This document shows positions 8,152 to 16,147 of a stretch of 64,000 nucleotides of DNA, piece after piece (position 1 is the first letter of the stretch; each line of letters starts with the position of its first letter). This DNA is from Saccharopolyspora soli (GTDB lineage Bacteria > Actinomycetota > Actinomycetes > Mycobacteriales > Pseudonocardiaceae). The notes under the pieces are model-generated. The model had not been told where the DNA came from. It saw only the letters and a list, made by a program, of their open reading frames with translations, and ran no database searches. Made by a program: the position numbers and the translations under genes. The stretch is from NCBI RefSeq assembly GCF_022678645.1, contig NZ_JALBWV010000014.1, forward strand, positions 93,909 to 157,908. The letters run 5' to 3'.

Positions 8152-9165
8152 GTGATCCGCCGGACCCTCGCCGCATTCGCCGCGGTCACGTTGCTCGCGG
8201 GCTGCTCGGTGTTCGACCGGGCCGACGCCGACACCGCCCAAGGCCCGCTGGCCGGGCAGACCATCGAGCTGATCGTGCCGTTCGAGCCCGGTGGCGGTTA
8301 TGACCTCTACGCCCGCCAGCTGGCTCCGGAACTCGGCAAGAAGCTGCACGCCGAAGTGGTGGTGATCAACAAGCCCGGTGCTGGCGGACTGCTGGCCACC
8401 AACGACGTGTGGAAGTCCAAACCGGACGGCACCAAGATCACCCTGCTGAACACCGTCGGCCACCTGGGCAGCGCGCTCGCTGGCGCGCAGGGGGTCCGCT
8501 ACCGGGCGCAGGACTTCTCCTACATCGGCCGGATCAGCGGCGAGCCGGACCTGACGATGGCCGCCGCCAGCAGCCCGTACGACACGTTGCAGGACCTCTA
8601 CAACGCCCACGAGCAGATCCGGGCGGTGGCCACCGGACCGGGCTCCAACGAGTACATCGACGCGGTGGTGGTCAATGCGGCGCTGAAGCTGGACTCCAAG
8701 GTCGTGACCGGATTCGTCGGCAGCGGCGAGGCTTGGCTCGCGGTGATGTCCGGATACGCGACGTGCCACAGCCGCTCGCTGTCCAGCCAGCTGCCAGCGG
8801 TCAACAGCGGCGATGCGAAGCCGCTGCTGATCATCGGTGACCAGCCGGTTCCGGAACTGCCCGGCGTGCCGACGCTGAGTTCGCTGGCCAACGACGCGAA
8901 CCGGAACATCATCGAGGACCACGTGCGGCTGATCGCCAGCGGACGCTCGCTGGCCGGACCGCCGGGCATGGACCCGGCGGTGCTTGAGGCGCTGCGGACG
9001 GCCTTCCGAGAAGTGGTGACCGACCCGCGCTACATCGCGGACGCCAAGACGCAGAAGCGCCCGGTCGACTTCGCCAGCGGCGAGGACATCGACCGGCTCG
9101 TCGACGAAGTGATGCACAGCTCCCCGGAGTACGTGGCCCTACTGCGCGAAGCGTTCGGCGGCTGA
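8152..9165 (+). CDS. tctC: TctC-type substrate-binding lipoprotein
   Basis: 337 residues from GTG at 8152, preceded by GAGAGGCGGG. N-terminal signal with lipobox LLAGC at about residue 19, so it is anchored outside the membrane. The Bug/TctC fold is shown by IELIVPFEPGGGYDLYAR, VINKPGAGG and FVGSGEAWLAVMSG. GGGYDLYAR differs slightly from the usual GGxxDxxAR, which may reflect its ligand. It lies 134 bases after tctB. It delivers a carboxylic acid to TctAB. The neighbouring ring-hydroxylating dioxygenase makes an aromatic acid a reasonable guess. Confidence 0.93.
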   Translation: MIRRTLAAFAAVTLLAGCSVFDRADADTAQGPLAGQTIELIVPFEPGGGYDLYARQLAPELGKKLHAEVVVINKPGAGGLLATNDVWKSKPDGTKITLLNTVGHLGSALAGAQGVRYRAQDFSYIGRISGEPDLTMAAASSPYDTLQDLYNAHEQIRAVATGPGSNEYIDAVVVNAALKLDSKVVTGFVGSGEAWLAVMSGYATCHSRSLSSQLPAVNSGDAKPLLIIGDQPVPELPGVPTLSSLANDANRNIIEDHVRLIASGRSLAGPPGMDPAVLEALRTAFREVVTDPRYIADAKTQKRPVDFASGEDIDRLVDEVMHSSPEYVALLREAFGG

Positions 9166-9283
9166 ATGTATTGAGAGTGCTCGGGTCGGTTAGCGTGGCG
9201 GTGCGGGTGGCGGAACCTCAGAGGCTTTCTCGACTCCGGGATCCCCGATTTACGTATGAGCTCTGCGCCAATCCGCACACCGC

Positions 9284-10066
9284 TCAGCCGCTGACAACTC
9301 CGGCGAGGATTTCCTCCAGCTGTCGGGCGCCGGACTGCAACTGCCGCACCACTTGGAGCTGCTTCTTCTTCGGCAGCCGGGTCGCGGGCGAGGACGCGTT
9401 GATCGCCGCGATCGCGGTGCCCCGGGGGTTTCGCACCACCGTCGCCACCGACACGATGTCCTCGTCGCTTTCCCGGGTGTTGGTGGCGTAACCCTGCTCC
9501 CGCACTCGGGCGAGCTCCGCGTCGAGGGCCTTGCGGCTGGACTCGGAGTGCCTGGTCGAGGTGGGCAGGCGCTTGCCGGGCGGGAACAGCTCGTCGAGCT
9601 GTTCCGTGCTGAGTTCGGCCAGCAGCGCCTTGCCGGTGGCGGTGCAGTTGGCGGGCAGCAGTTGCCCGGTGCGGGCGGCCACCCGGAGCACGCGGCTGCA
9701 TTCGGCGGCGTCGAGGTAGCGGACCTTGTTGCCCTCCATCTGCGCTAGGTGGACGGTCTCCTCCACCTCGTCGGCCAGCGCCTCCAGGATGGGACGGGCA
9801 TGCGTGCGGATGTCCATGTTGCGCACCGCGGCGAAGCCGATGTCCACTAGCGCGGGACCGGCGATGTAGGTCCGCAGGTTGGGTTCCTGGCGCACGAAGT
9901 CGTGGTAGGCCAGCATCGCCAGCAGGCGGTGCGCGGTGGAGTGCGCGACGTCCAGCGAGGCGCTCACGTCGGACAGCCGAAGCCGCTGCCGGTCGCGGAA
10001 CATCAGCAGCAACCGCAGCGCGTTGTCGACCGAGGAGATGGGGTAGGCCGGTGGTTCTTTCTGCAC
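9284..10066 (-). CDS. IclR-family transcriptional regulator
   Basis: 260 residues from GTG at 10066. N-terminal winged helix: SSVDNALRLLLMF, LRLSDVSASLDVAHSTAHRLLAML. The C-terminal ligand domain follows, with the usual LPANCTATGKALLAEL segment. IclR proteins sense aromatic or carboxylic acids and act on catabolic operons. It sits between TctABC and the Rieske dioxygenase operon. A perfect 15-base palindrome overlaps its own start codon, and 16 bases of that site are repeated upstream of the dioxygenase genes, so autoregulation and control of the island are likely. It is convergent with tctC. Confidence 0.93.
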   Translation of the reverse strand: MQKEPPAYPISSVDNALRLLLMFRDRQRLRLSDVSASLDVAHSTAHRLLAMLAYHDFVRQEPNLRTYIAGPALVDIGFAAVRNMDIRTHARPILEALADEVEETVHLAQMEGNKVRYLDAAECSRVLRVAARTGQLLPANCTATGKALLAELSTEQLDELFPPGKRLPTSTRHSESSRKALDAELARVREQGYATNTRESDEDIVSVATVVRNPRGTAIAAINASSPATRLPKKKQLQVVRQLQSGARQLEEILAGVVSG

Positions 10067-10079
10067 AGCAGAATACTAC
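10057..10079. promoter_or_regulatory. Likely IclR operator over the iclR start codon
   Basis: TTCTG-CACAG-CAGAA at 10059-10073 is a perfect inverted repeat covering the GTG start of the regulator. Read on the minus strand it continues TCTGCTGTGCAGAAAG, identical over 16 bases to 13641-13656 upstream of the dioxygenase operon. AGAATACT on its edge resembles AGAAAATACT at 5762. Confidence 0.7.
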
Positions 10080-10111
10080 CGCCTCAGACCAACCCACCGC
10101 TCGAGTGAAGA

Positions 10112-10158
10112 GTGAAGGGCACCTTTTACCAACTTACTTGGTAAGAGGTGCCCTTCAC
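10112..10158. terminator. Long hairpin between the convergent ends/starts, family A repeat
   Basis: GTGAAGGGCACCT (10112-10124) pairs with AGGTGCCCTTCAC (10146-10158), with an inner ACCAA/TTGGT pair. It lies just after the dioxygenase beta-subunit gene (minus strand), where it can act as a terminator. Nearly the same arm (GTGAGGGGCACCTTTT) bounds the element at 27069-27285, so this is also a dispersed repeat. Confidence 0.7.
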
Positions 10159-10168
10159 CCAGCTTTCA

Positions 10169-10696
10169 TCACACGAAGGTGGAGAGGTTTTTGGCCAGGA
10201 GTACGGATTGGTCCAGGAGGAGTTCTCGGCGGTAGACCTGCCAGGTGTCGCCGACTTGGCGGAGTCGGTCCCGGCGGCGGCCCACCAGGAAGTCCGTCTC
10301 GTCCGCGACTCTGTTGCGGTACACCAGGAATCGGGAGCTCACCGCCACCTCGGGCAGCGCCACCTCGGTGAGCCGGACGTTGGTGACCAGGTGGGAGACT
10401 CGGGACACCGGTTCCTCCGCCCAATGCTTGCCCGTCATCAGCTGATCGACTCGCAGCCGCACGGTGTCCTTGCTCTCGTCGAACCAGCAGATGTCCGCGC
10501 CCGCTCGGGTCTGCTCCTGCTCGTCCGGCTGGTCGAAGGAGACGTTCATCCGGATCGGCATCGAGTACTGGAAGTCCTCGGCCAGCAGGTCCAGCCACTC
10601 GTGGTAGCGCCGCTGGTCGAGCAGATCTGCCTCCGCGTAGAGGAAATCCGCGACTTCGGCGGTCAGCAGCAACCGCTGCTGTCGTTCGTCGGTCAT
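10169..10696 (-). CDS. Aromatic-ring-hydroxylating dioxygenase, beta subunit
   Basis: 175 residues from ATG at 10696, with AAGGAGG seven bases upstream. The small-subunit fold is evident from VADFLYAEADLLDQRRYHEWLDLLAEDFQYSMPIR, RVSHLVTNVR and WQVYRRELLLDQ. The beta subunit has no cofactor and stabilises the alpha3beta3 hexamer. Its start is three bases from the alpha-subunit stop, so the two are made in step. It is the last gene of the operon and is followed by the hairpin at 10112-10158. Confidence 0.94.
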   Translation of the reverse strand: MTDERQQRLLLTAEVADFLYAEADLLDQRRYHEWLDLLAEDFQYSMPIRMNVSFDQPDEQEQTRAGADICWFDESKDTVRLRVDQLMTGKHWAEEPVSRVSHLVTNVRLTEVALPEVAVSSRFLVYRNRVADETDFLVGRRRDRLRQVGDTWQVYRRELLLDQSVLLAKNLSTFV

Positions 10697-10698
10697 CG

Positions 10699-12108
10699 TC
10701 ACGCCTCCTTCGCAACCGGCTTGGCGCGCTCGTCCTGCTCGGCGAGTTCGGTGAGCTCGGACCAGGGCAGCCCGTCGGTGAATTCGGCCCACCGCCGGTA
10801 GAACGCGCGAGCGTTCACCTCACCGGCGATCGCGTGGTGCGAGTGCACCGCGCCGTGCAGCTCGCTGGATTGCTCGTCGCCGAGTCCCTGCTGGTAGTTG
10901 TACGGGTAGCGGCGGGCCACCACGCCCCGACTGGCCTCGGTGGCGTAGTCCCAGTTCTCCATGTCGTCCTGCTCGGTCATGCCGCCCGGACCCGAGTAGC
11001 GCATGTAGTAGTGCCGCAGCCAGTCCCGGACGTGCTCCGGGGCGCTCTTGTCCACCAGGTACCAACGCCACACCTCGGTCTCCCACGGTCCGCGCGGGTG
11101 GGAGACCAGGATGGTGCGGGGAAAACCGGCCGAGAAGGACATGTTCGGGAACATCGTGGCCGGACCCCGGCCGCCCAGCGGGCGGCCCTCGGCGCGCAGT
11201 TTCGCCGCGCGGGTCTGCCAGGCGTCGGCGAAGTATTCGGTCAGTTCCGCTTCGGCGAAGTCCGGGTAGGGCAGCTCGTAGTCGAGGTTGTCGGAGGCGC
11301 CGTGCCCGAGCCGGAAGGAGGTCTTCATCCGGCCCCTGGAGAAGCCGCCCTGGTTCTGCTGCTCGCCGTGCCGACGCTTTCCCCTGCCGCCGGGACCGAT
11401 GCCGACCGCTTCGACGGAGGCGTGCGTTGACTCGCCGTGGTAGGTGTCGCCGAGGAAGTTCTCCGAGACGAACTTCCAATTCGACTTGATGCGCCACTTC
11501 TGCACGCCGTGGAAGACCTCGGTCCCGGCCTCCGCGCCGTCGAAGGCGTCGGCGAGGTTGTCCAGCCAGAACCGGAAATCGCCGACGTAGTCGTCGAATT
11601 CCGGTGCCTGCGCGTCCCAGCTGGCGAACACCAGGCCCTTGTAGTCCTCGATCTTGGGGGCGCGCACCAGGCCCCACTTCTCCTTCTCCAACCGGCCACC
11701 GTAGGCGGCGCGGTTGTGCGGCACGCCGTGCAGGTCACCGGGCACCGCGACCAGCGACCCGTCCATCGAGTACGACCAGGCGTGGTACGGGCAGGTGAAC
11801 TGCATCGAGTTGCCCGCGTCGTACCGGCAGACCCGCATGCCCCGATGGCGGCACGAGTTCAGCAGCACGTGCACCTCGCCCTTGTCGTCCCGGGTCAGCA
11901 GCACCGGGTCGGCGCCCATCCAGGACGAGAAGAAGTCGCCCGGCTCGGGCACCTGGGTGGCGTGCCCGACGAACAGCCACGCGCGTGGGAACAGGTTCTC
12001 CAGCTCCGCTTGGTGAATCCGCTCGCTCATGAAGATGTCGCGGCTGATCATCCCGTCGCGGGTGTTCACCATCTCCCGCACGCCGGGGTAGGAGCGGTCC
12101 TTGCCCAT
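10699..12108 (-). CDS. Rieske ring-hydroxylating dioxygenase, alpha (catalytic) subunit
   Basis: 469 residues. Rieske [2Fe-2S] ligands: C86-x-H88 (NSCRHRG) and C106-x2-H109 (CPYHAW). Mononuclear iron site: H224 and H229 in GDTYHGESTH, with D221 as the bridging Asp and D381/D382 in EQDDMENW as the third ligand. The enzyme inserts both oxygen atoms of O2 into an aromatic ring to give a cis-dihydrodiol. ATG at 12108 overlaps the reductase stop (TGATG). The four-gene set ferredoxin, reductase, alpha, beta is self-sufficient. Substrate specificity cannot be read from motifs; the Tct importers nearby suggest an aromatic carboxylate. Confidence 0.95.
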   Translation of the reverse strand: MGKDRSYPGVREMVNTRDGMISRDIFMSERIHQAELENLFPRAWLFVGHATQVPEPGDFFSSWMGADPVLLTRDDKGEVHVLLNSCRHRGMRVCRYDAGNSMQFTCPYHAWSYSMDGSLVAVPGDLHGVPHNRAAYGGRLEKEKWGLVRAPKIEDYKGLVFASWDAQAPEFDDYVGDFRFWLDNLADAFDGAEAGTEVFHGVQKWRIKSNWKFVSENFLGDTYHGESTHASVEAVGIGPGGRGKRRHGEQQNQGGFSRGRMKTSFRLGHGASDNLDYELPYPDFAEAELTEYFADAWQTRAAKLRAEGRPLGGRGPATMFPNMSFSAGFPRTILVSHPRGPWETEVWRWYLVDKSAPEHVRDWLRHYYMRYSGPGGMTEQDDMENWDYATEASRGVVARRYPYNYQQGLGDEQSSELHGAVHSHHAIAGEVNARAFYRRWAEFTDGLPWSELTELAEQDERAKPVAKEA

Positions 12109-13334
12109 CAATTCACCCTCTCGCGTTGTCGTTCGATTGCTTCGGCAGGTTCGAGGGCCGCCAGTGCGGCATCCAGGTCCGCGCCTCGGCGCAGCAGGCG
12201 GCGGCAGGTGGCCAGGGCGCGCGGCCAGCCGAACGTCACGGCGGCGGTGAGGCGGCCAGCCGCGGAATACAGCGCGATGGTGCGATTTCCGGCGCGGCGC
12301 AGCTCGACGTGGTCTTCGGGGTCGACCCGGCCGACCAGCTGGATCTTCACGCCGTGCTGATCGGACCAGAAGTACGGCACGTCGGTGTGCGCGCGACGCG
12401 CATCGGGCTCGGCGAGCAGGTTGTGCGCGACCAGGTCGCCGTGCTCGTTGGCGGTGGTCCAGTGCTCGACCCGGCGGCACGAGCCGTCTTCGGGATTGGT
12501 CCACCGCGCGACGTCGCCAACGGCGTAGACGTGCTCCGCGCCGCGCACTGCGCCGTGCTCGTCGCACACCACGCCGTCGTCCACCAACACCGGGGAACCG
12601 GCCAGCCATTCGGTGTTGGGCGTGACGCCGACACCGACCACGACGACGTTGGCCGCCACTTTGGCGCCGCCTTCCAGCACGACCGCGCGCACGCTGCCGC
12701 GGCCGCGTTCGAACCCCGCCACCCGCACCCCGGTGAGCAGCCCGACCTCGTGCTCTTCGTGCAGCTCAGCGAGCAGTTCGCCGACGACCGGTCCGACAGC
12801 TCGGAAGAACGGGGTGGGCAGTGCCTCGATGATGGTGCTCGGGACGTCGAGGCCGCGTGCGGTGGCGGCGACCTCGCCGCCGACGAAGCCGCCGCCGACG
12901 ACCGCCAGCGGGCCGCCGCGCAGCAGGTCGGCGCGCAGCGCCGTCGCGTCGGCGAGGCTGCGCAACACGTGCACGCCGGGGATCGGTTCACCAGGCAGGG
13001 TGCGAGCCCGTGCCCCGGTGGCGATGATCAGCGCCTCGTAGCCGACCTTTTCGCCGTCGTTGAGCCGAACTTCGCGTCGATCGACGTCCAGACCGGTCGC
13101 GGCGATGCCGCGGCGCAGATCGACTCCGGCGAGGGTTTCAGCGTCCAGCAGCGAAATCTGCTCGGCGTCGAATTCCCCGGCCAGCAGCTGCTTGGAAAGC
13201 GGCGGCTTGTCGTGCGGTAGGTGGGGGTCGGCGGAGATGACCGTGATCTCGCCGTCGAAGCCCCTGGAACGCAGCCCGCGCACTGCGGCGGCCCCGGCGA
13301 CGGAGGCGCCGACCACCACGACGCGGCGGATCAT
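12108..13334 (-). CDS. Ferredoxin reductase (FAD/NAD(P)H) of the dioxygenase system
   Basis: 408 residues from ATG at 13334, overlapping the ferredoxin stop. FAD-binding VVVVGASVAGAAAVRGLR at the N terminus, DKPPLSKQLL, the NAD(P) loop LAVVGGGFVGGEVAA, and the FAD-end motif VYAVGDVARW. This matches the glutathione-reductase-like reductases (BphA4/PuxA type) that pass electrons from NAD(P)H to a small ferredoxin. Gene order and overlaps show it serves the adjacent 3Fe-4S ferredoxin and the Rieske oxygenase. Confidence 0.94.
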   Translation of the reverse strand: MIRRVVVVGASVAGAAAVRGLRSRGFDGEITVISADPHLPHDKPPLSKQLLAGEFDAEQISLLDAETLAGVDLRRGIAATGLDVDRREVRLNDGEKVGYEALIIATGARARTLPGEPIPGVHVLRSLADATALRADLLRGGPLAVVGGGFVGGEVAATARGLDVPSTIIEALPTPFFRAVGPVVGELLAELHEEHEVGLLTGVRVAGFERGRGSVRAVVLEGGAKVAANVVVVGVGVTPNTEWLAGSPVLVDDGVVCDEHGAVRGAEHVYAVGDVARWTNPEDGSCRRVEHWTTANEHGDLVAHNLLAEPDARRAHTDVPYFWSDQHGVKIQLVGRVDPEDHVELRRAGNRTIALYSAAGRLTAAVTFGWPRALATCRRLLRRGADLDAALAALEPAEAIERQRERVN

Positions 13335-13528
13335 CCTTCGCTGACCCAGATCGCGTTGACCGGACAACTGCGCACGGCGGCGTTGACGGTTTCGCGTTCG
13401 TCGTCTTCGACCGCCTCGCGCAGGACCACCACCAGGCCGTCGTCGTCGAGGTCGAAGTGCTCGCTGTCCAGCGCGACGCAGTTGGCGTAGCCCTGGCACT
13501 TGGTGACATCGGACTGGATGTGCGGCAT
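13331..13528 (-). CDS. [3Fe-4S]-type ferredoxin
   Basis: 65 residues from ATG at 13528. Three cysteines are placed for a 3Fe-4S cluster: C11 and C17 in CQGYANC, and C55 in SCPVNAI; the fourth Cys of 4Fe-4S ferredoxins is absent. Such ferredoxins usually serve P450s, but in actinobacteria they also feed Rieske dioxygenases (PhtA- and Nid-type systems). It is the first gene of the dioxygenase operon, and its promoter region contains the candidate IclR site. Confidence 0.93.
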   Translation of the reverse strand: MPHIQSDVTKCQGYANCVALDSEHFDLDDDGLVVVLREAVEDDERETVNAAVRSCPVNAIWVSEG

Positions 13529-13549
13529 TCCGCTCCCTCGCGCTCGTCC

Positions 13550-13656
13550 AGTATTTTCTTTATTACAGAAATTTTGTCTCCACAACGTACAGTTTTCGCC
13601 TGTCGCTAGGCAAGGGTCCGCGTCGTGAAACGGTGGAATGTCTGCTGTGCAGAAAG
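13550..13656. promoter_or_regulatory. Divergent control region with candidate IclR sites
   Basis: The spacer 13529-13807 separates the ferredoxin gene (minus) from the isochorismatase-like gene (plus). It is AT-richer than its surroundings. TTTCT-N7-AGAAA lies at 13555-13571, next to AGTATTTTCT (inverse of the 5762 motif). TCTGCTGTGCAGAAAG at 13641-13656 is identical to the site over the iclR start. Both are placed to control the two divergent genes. Confidence 0.65.
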
Positions 13657-13807
13657 TCGGGACGGTGCTCGATCCGCCCATTTGTCCACAGTGGATCCCG
13701 ATGTCCGGAACGCGGCAGCACCGCCGGTCGGGCGGTATCGTGCGGCTGTTTGGTCGATGGCTGGTCGGTCGAGCCGGTGGCCAGCCGAATCCGGAGGGAA
13801 ACAGATC

Positions 13808-14368
13808 GTGCCCAAGGCAGCCTTGCTGGTCATGGACGTGCAGCGCGGCATCGTCGAGCGATACGCCGACGACGCCGAATACCTGCCCCGGCTCGGGACG
13901 GCGATCGCCGCGGCCCGCGCGGCGGACGTCCCGGTGATCTACGTGCAGGTGGCGTTCCGACCCGGCTACCCGGAAGTCAGCCAACGCAACCGGGGGTTCT
14001 CCGCCATCGCGGGATCCGGGGCCGCCTTCAGCACCGAGGATGCCGCCACCGAGATCCACCCGGCCGTCGCGCCTGCGGCTGGCGAAGTGCTGGTGACCAA
14101 ACGACGCGTCTCCGCCTTCTCCGGCAGCGACCTCGACGTGGTGCTGCGGTCCGGCGAGATCGACACCCTGGTGCTGACCGGTATCGCCACCAGCGGGGTG
14201 GTGCTGTCAACCCTGCGCCAGGCCGCCGACCTGGACTACGGGCTGATGGTGCTCTCCGACGGCTGCCTGGACGGCGACCCCGAGGTGCACGGGGTGCTGG
14301 TGGAGAAGGTCTTCCCACGCCAGGCCGAGGTCACCACGATCGCCGAATGGACGACCTCGCTGCCCTAG
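13808..14368 (+). CDS. Isochorismatase-like protein lacking the catalytic Cys
   Basis: 186 residues from GTG at 13808 (GTGCCCAAGGCA). The fold is clear: ALLVMDVQRGIVERY with the catalytic Asp D10, and Lys K98 in VTKRRVSAF. Where cysteine hydrolases have ATNVCVEST, this protein reads ATSGVVLST, so the nucleophile position is V131. True isochorismatases such as EntB and PhzD also lack the Cys and hydrolyse a vinyl ether, so the protein may still be a hydrolase. It faces the dioxygenase operon and shares its control region. Its partner reaction is unknown. Confidence 0.85.
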   Translation: MPKAALLVMDVQRGIVERYADDAEYLPRLGTAIAAARAADVPVIYVQVAFRPGYPEVSQRNRGFSAIAGSGAAFSTEDAATEIHPAVAPAAGEVLVTKRRVSAFSGSDLDVVLRSGEIDTLVLTGIATSGVVLSTLRQAADLDYGLMVLSDGCLDGDPEVHGVLVEKVFPRQAEVTTIAEWTTSLP

Positions 14369-14443
14369 CGGCGGACCTGGGCGTGGCAATGGGAATCTCA
14401 AGCCTGGCGGGATCGCCTGCCGCGGACCGCGGGTCTCGTCGGC

Positions 14444-15532
14444 TCAACCGGCGGTGGTGGCGGTCCCGGCGCTGATCAACGATCCCATCGTCGGGCCGGA
14501 GAAGTAGTACGGGTAGACCGGCTCCGGACGGCTGACCTCCTGCAGGCGCTCCGCCAACTCCTCCGGGATCTCGAAGTCGAGGGCCCGCAGGTTGTCTTCG
14601 AGTTGCGCCGAGCGTGTCACGCTGATCAGCGTTGAGACGACGCCGGGGCGCCGGGCGATCCAGTTGAGCGCCACCTGCGCCGGGGTGCGGCCGAGTTCAC
14701 GCGCGCATTCGCGGAGTACCGCCACGATGGCGAAGTTCCGCTCGGTGAGCAGCTTGGACACCGCCGGGTTGCCGGTGGCGTTCAGGGCGTCGAGGGTGCC
14801 GTCGGCCATCATCCGGCTCAGGCGCCCCTCGCCTTGAACCTCGCCCTGCCTCCCCTGGGTGTACTTCCCGGCCAGCAGGCCGTTCGCCAGCGGGGACCAC
14901 GGGACGATGCCGATGCCGAGGTCGCGAGCGGCGGGGACGTGCTCGCGTTCGATGGCACGTTCGGCGAGGGAGTACTCCATTTGCAGCGCGGCGACCGGTT
15001 CCCAATGGCAGGAGCGGGCGATCATCTGGGCTTTGGCGGCGTACCAGGCAGGGACGTTGCTCAGCCCGATGGCGCGGACCTTGCCGTTGCGGATCAGCGC
15101 GTCGAGCGTCGACATGACCTCTTCGACCGGTGTCATCGCGTCCCACATGTGCAGCCAGTACAGATCTACGTAGTCGGTCCGCAAGCGCCGCAGCGACGTG
15201 TCGAGCGAGGCCACGATGTTCTTGCGGCCGTTGCCCCCGGAGTTCGGGTCACCGGGTCGGGTCGCGACGGCGAACTTGGTCGCTACCACGAGGCGGTCCC
15301 GCAGCCCGGTCTCCTTCATGAATGTGCCCAGCAGTTCCTCGCTGCGGCCACCGGCGTAGTTGATCGAGGTGTCGACGAAGTTGCCGCCCGCTGCCACGTA
15401 GTGGCGGAAGATAGAGCGGGCGGTGTCCTCGTCGGCGTGCCAGCCTTCCCCGCCGAACGTCAACGCGCCGAGCGCGATCGGCGAGACCCGCAAACCCGTG
15501 CGCCCGAGCAGGCGGTATTGCTGCGTCGTCAT
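14444..15532 (-). CDS. Aldo/keto reductase
   Basis: 362 residues, TIM-barrel AKR. The catalytic tetrad is visible: Asp and Tyr in FVDTSINYAGGRSE, Lys in VVATKFA, and His in LYWLHMWD. The C-terminal NADPH site is present in GLSNVPAW...QMEYSL and VSTLISVTRSAQLEDNL. It is similar to YajO/YhdN-type reductases of the cytosol. It is divergent from a MerR regulator, and both promoters carry a TTGACC box with a 19-base spacer filled by a dyad, the hallmark of MerR control, so it is probably inducible. Confidence 0.94.
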   Translation of the reverse strand: MTTQQYRLLGRTGLRVSPIALGALTFGGEGWHADEDTARSIFRHYVAAGGNFVDTSINYAGGRSEELLGTFMKETGLRDRLVVATKFAVATRPGDPNSGGNGRKNIVASLDTSLRRLRTDYVDLYWLHMWDAMTPVEEVMSTLDALIRNGKVRAIGLSNVPAWYAAKAQMIARSCHWEPVAALQMEYSLAERAIEREHVPAARDLGIGIVPWSPLANGLLAGKYTQGRQGEVQGEGRLSRMMADGTLDALNATGNPAVSKLLTERNFAIVAVLRECARELGRTPAQVALNWIARRPGVVSTLISVTRSAQLEDNLRALDFEIPEELAERLQEVSRPEPVYPYYFSGPTMGSLISAGTATTAG

Positions 15533-15573
15533 GGTGACTCCCGTCGAAGTAGTCGATGCCGGTCACCATGCGG

Positions 15574-15625
15574 CCTGGAGTGTGCTCCAGGTCAACTCCG
15601 GCCTTGACCTGGAGCACGCTCCAGG
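15574..15625. promoter_or_regulatory. Two MerR-type operators in divergent promoters
   Basis: CCTGGAGTGTGCTCCAGG (15574-15591) and CCTGGAGCACGCTCCAGG (15608-15625) are near-identical dyads in mirror arrangement. Each follows a TTGACC -35 box (15604-15609 on plus; 15597-15592 on minus). A -10-like hexamer lies 19 bases beyond each box (GATGCT at 15629-15634; CATGGT, reverse strand of 15565-15570). The over-long spacer containing the dyad is the classic MerR-activated promoter design. On the plus side transcription would begin near ATG 15642. Confidence 0.75.
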
Positions 15626-15641
15626 TGCGATGCTCGACGGC

Positions 15642-16031
15642 ATGGACTTCTACTCGCCCGGTGAGGTCGCCGAACGGACGGGTTTCAGCCTGGACACCCT
15701 CCGGTACTACGAGCGGATCGGCCTGCTGCACGAGATCGACCGGACCGCGGGCGGACAGCGCCGTTTCACCGAGTACGACGTGCTGTGGTTGCTGATGCTG
15801 CGCTGCCTGCGCGAGTCCGGCATGCCGATCGCGCAGATGCGCCGCTTCAGCGAACTGGCCCGAGGCAGTGACGAGACCGTGGCCGAACGCCTCGCACTGC
15901 TCGAAGCGCACGACCGGAAGATCGAGGAGCAGATCGCCGGGCTGCGTGCGCACCAGGAGCAGATCCGGCAGAAGATCCGCATCTACCGGGCGAAGCGGTG
16001 GCATCCCGAGTCGATTGGCACGGAGTCGTAG
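15642..16031 (+). CDS. MerR-family transcriptional regulator
   Basis: 129 residues from ATG at 15642. Start chosen because a -10-like element at 15629-15634 places the transcript start at about this ATG (leaderless); an in-frame ATG at 15630 is the alternative. HTH: YSPGEVAERTGFSLDTLRYYERIGLL, followed by EYDVLWLLMLRCLRESGMPIAQMRRF and a long dimerisation helix (LLEAHDRKIEEQIAGLRAHQEQI). No C-terminal metal-binding cysteines are seen, so a metal sensor role is unlikely. Partner of the divergent aldo/keto reductase. Confidence 0.92.
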   Translation: MDFYSPGEVAERTGFSLDTLRYYERIGLLHEIDRTAGGQRRFTEYDVLWLLMLRCLRESGMPIAQMRRFSELARGSDETVAERLALLEAHDRKIEEQIAGLRAHQEQIRQKIRIYRAKRWHPESIGTES

Positions 16032-16073
16032 GAGCGACGTCGCCCAGGACCGAAGGTGCCGTGGAGGGACGAA

Positions 16074-16107
16074 AGGACCGCCGATTTCGCGCGAAATCGG
16101 CGGTCCT
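16074..16107. terminator. 34-base perfect palindrome between convergent genes
   Basis: AGGACCGCCGATTTCGC followed by its exact complement is centred on TTTCGCGCGAAA. It lies between the convergent MerR and PD40 genes and could end both transcripts. The core CGATTTCGCGCGAAATCG recurs at 47449-47466, so it belongs to a dispersed family. Confidence 0.7.
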
Positions 16108-16147
16108 CGTGCGGGGTTGGTGGCCTGGTCGGGGCTCGTTGTTGGGC

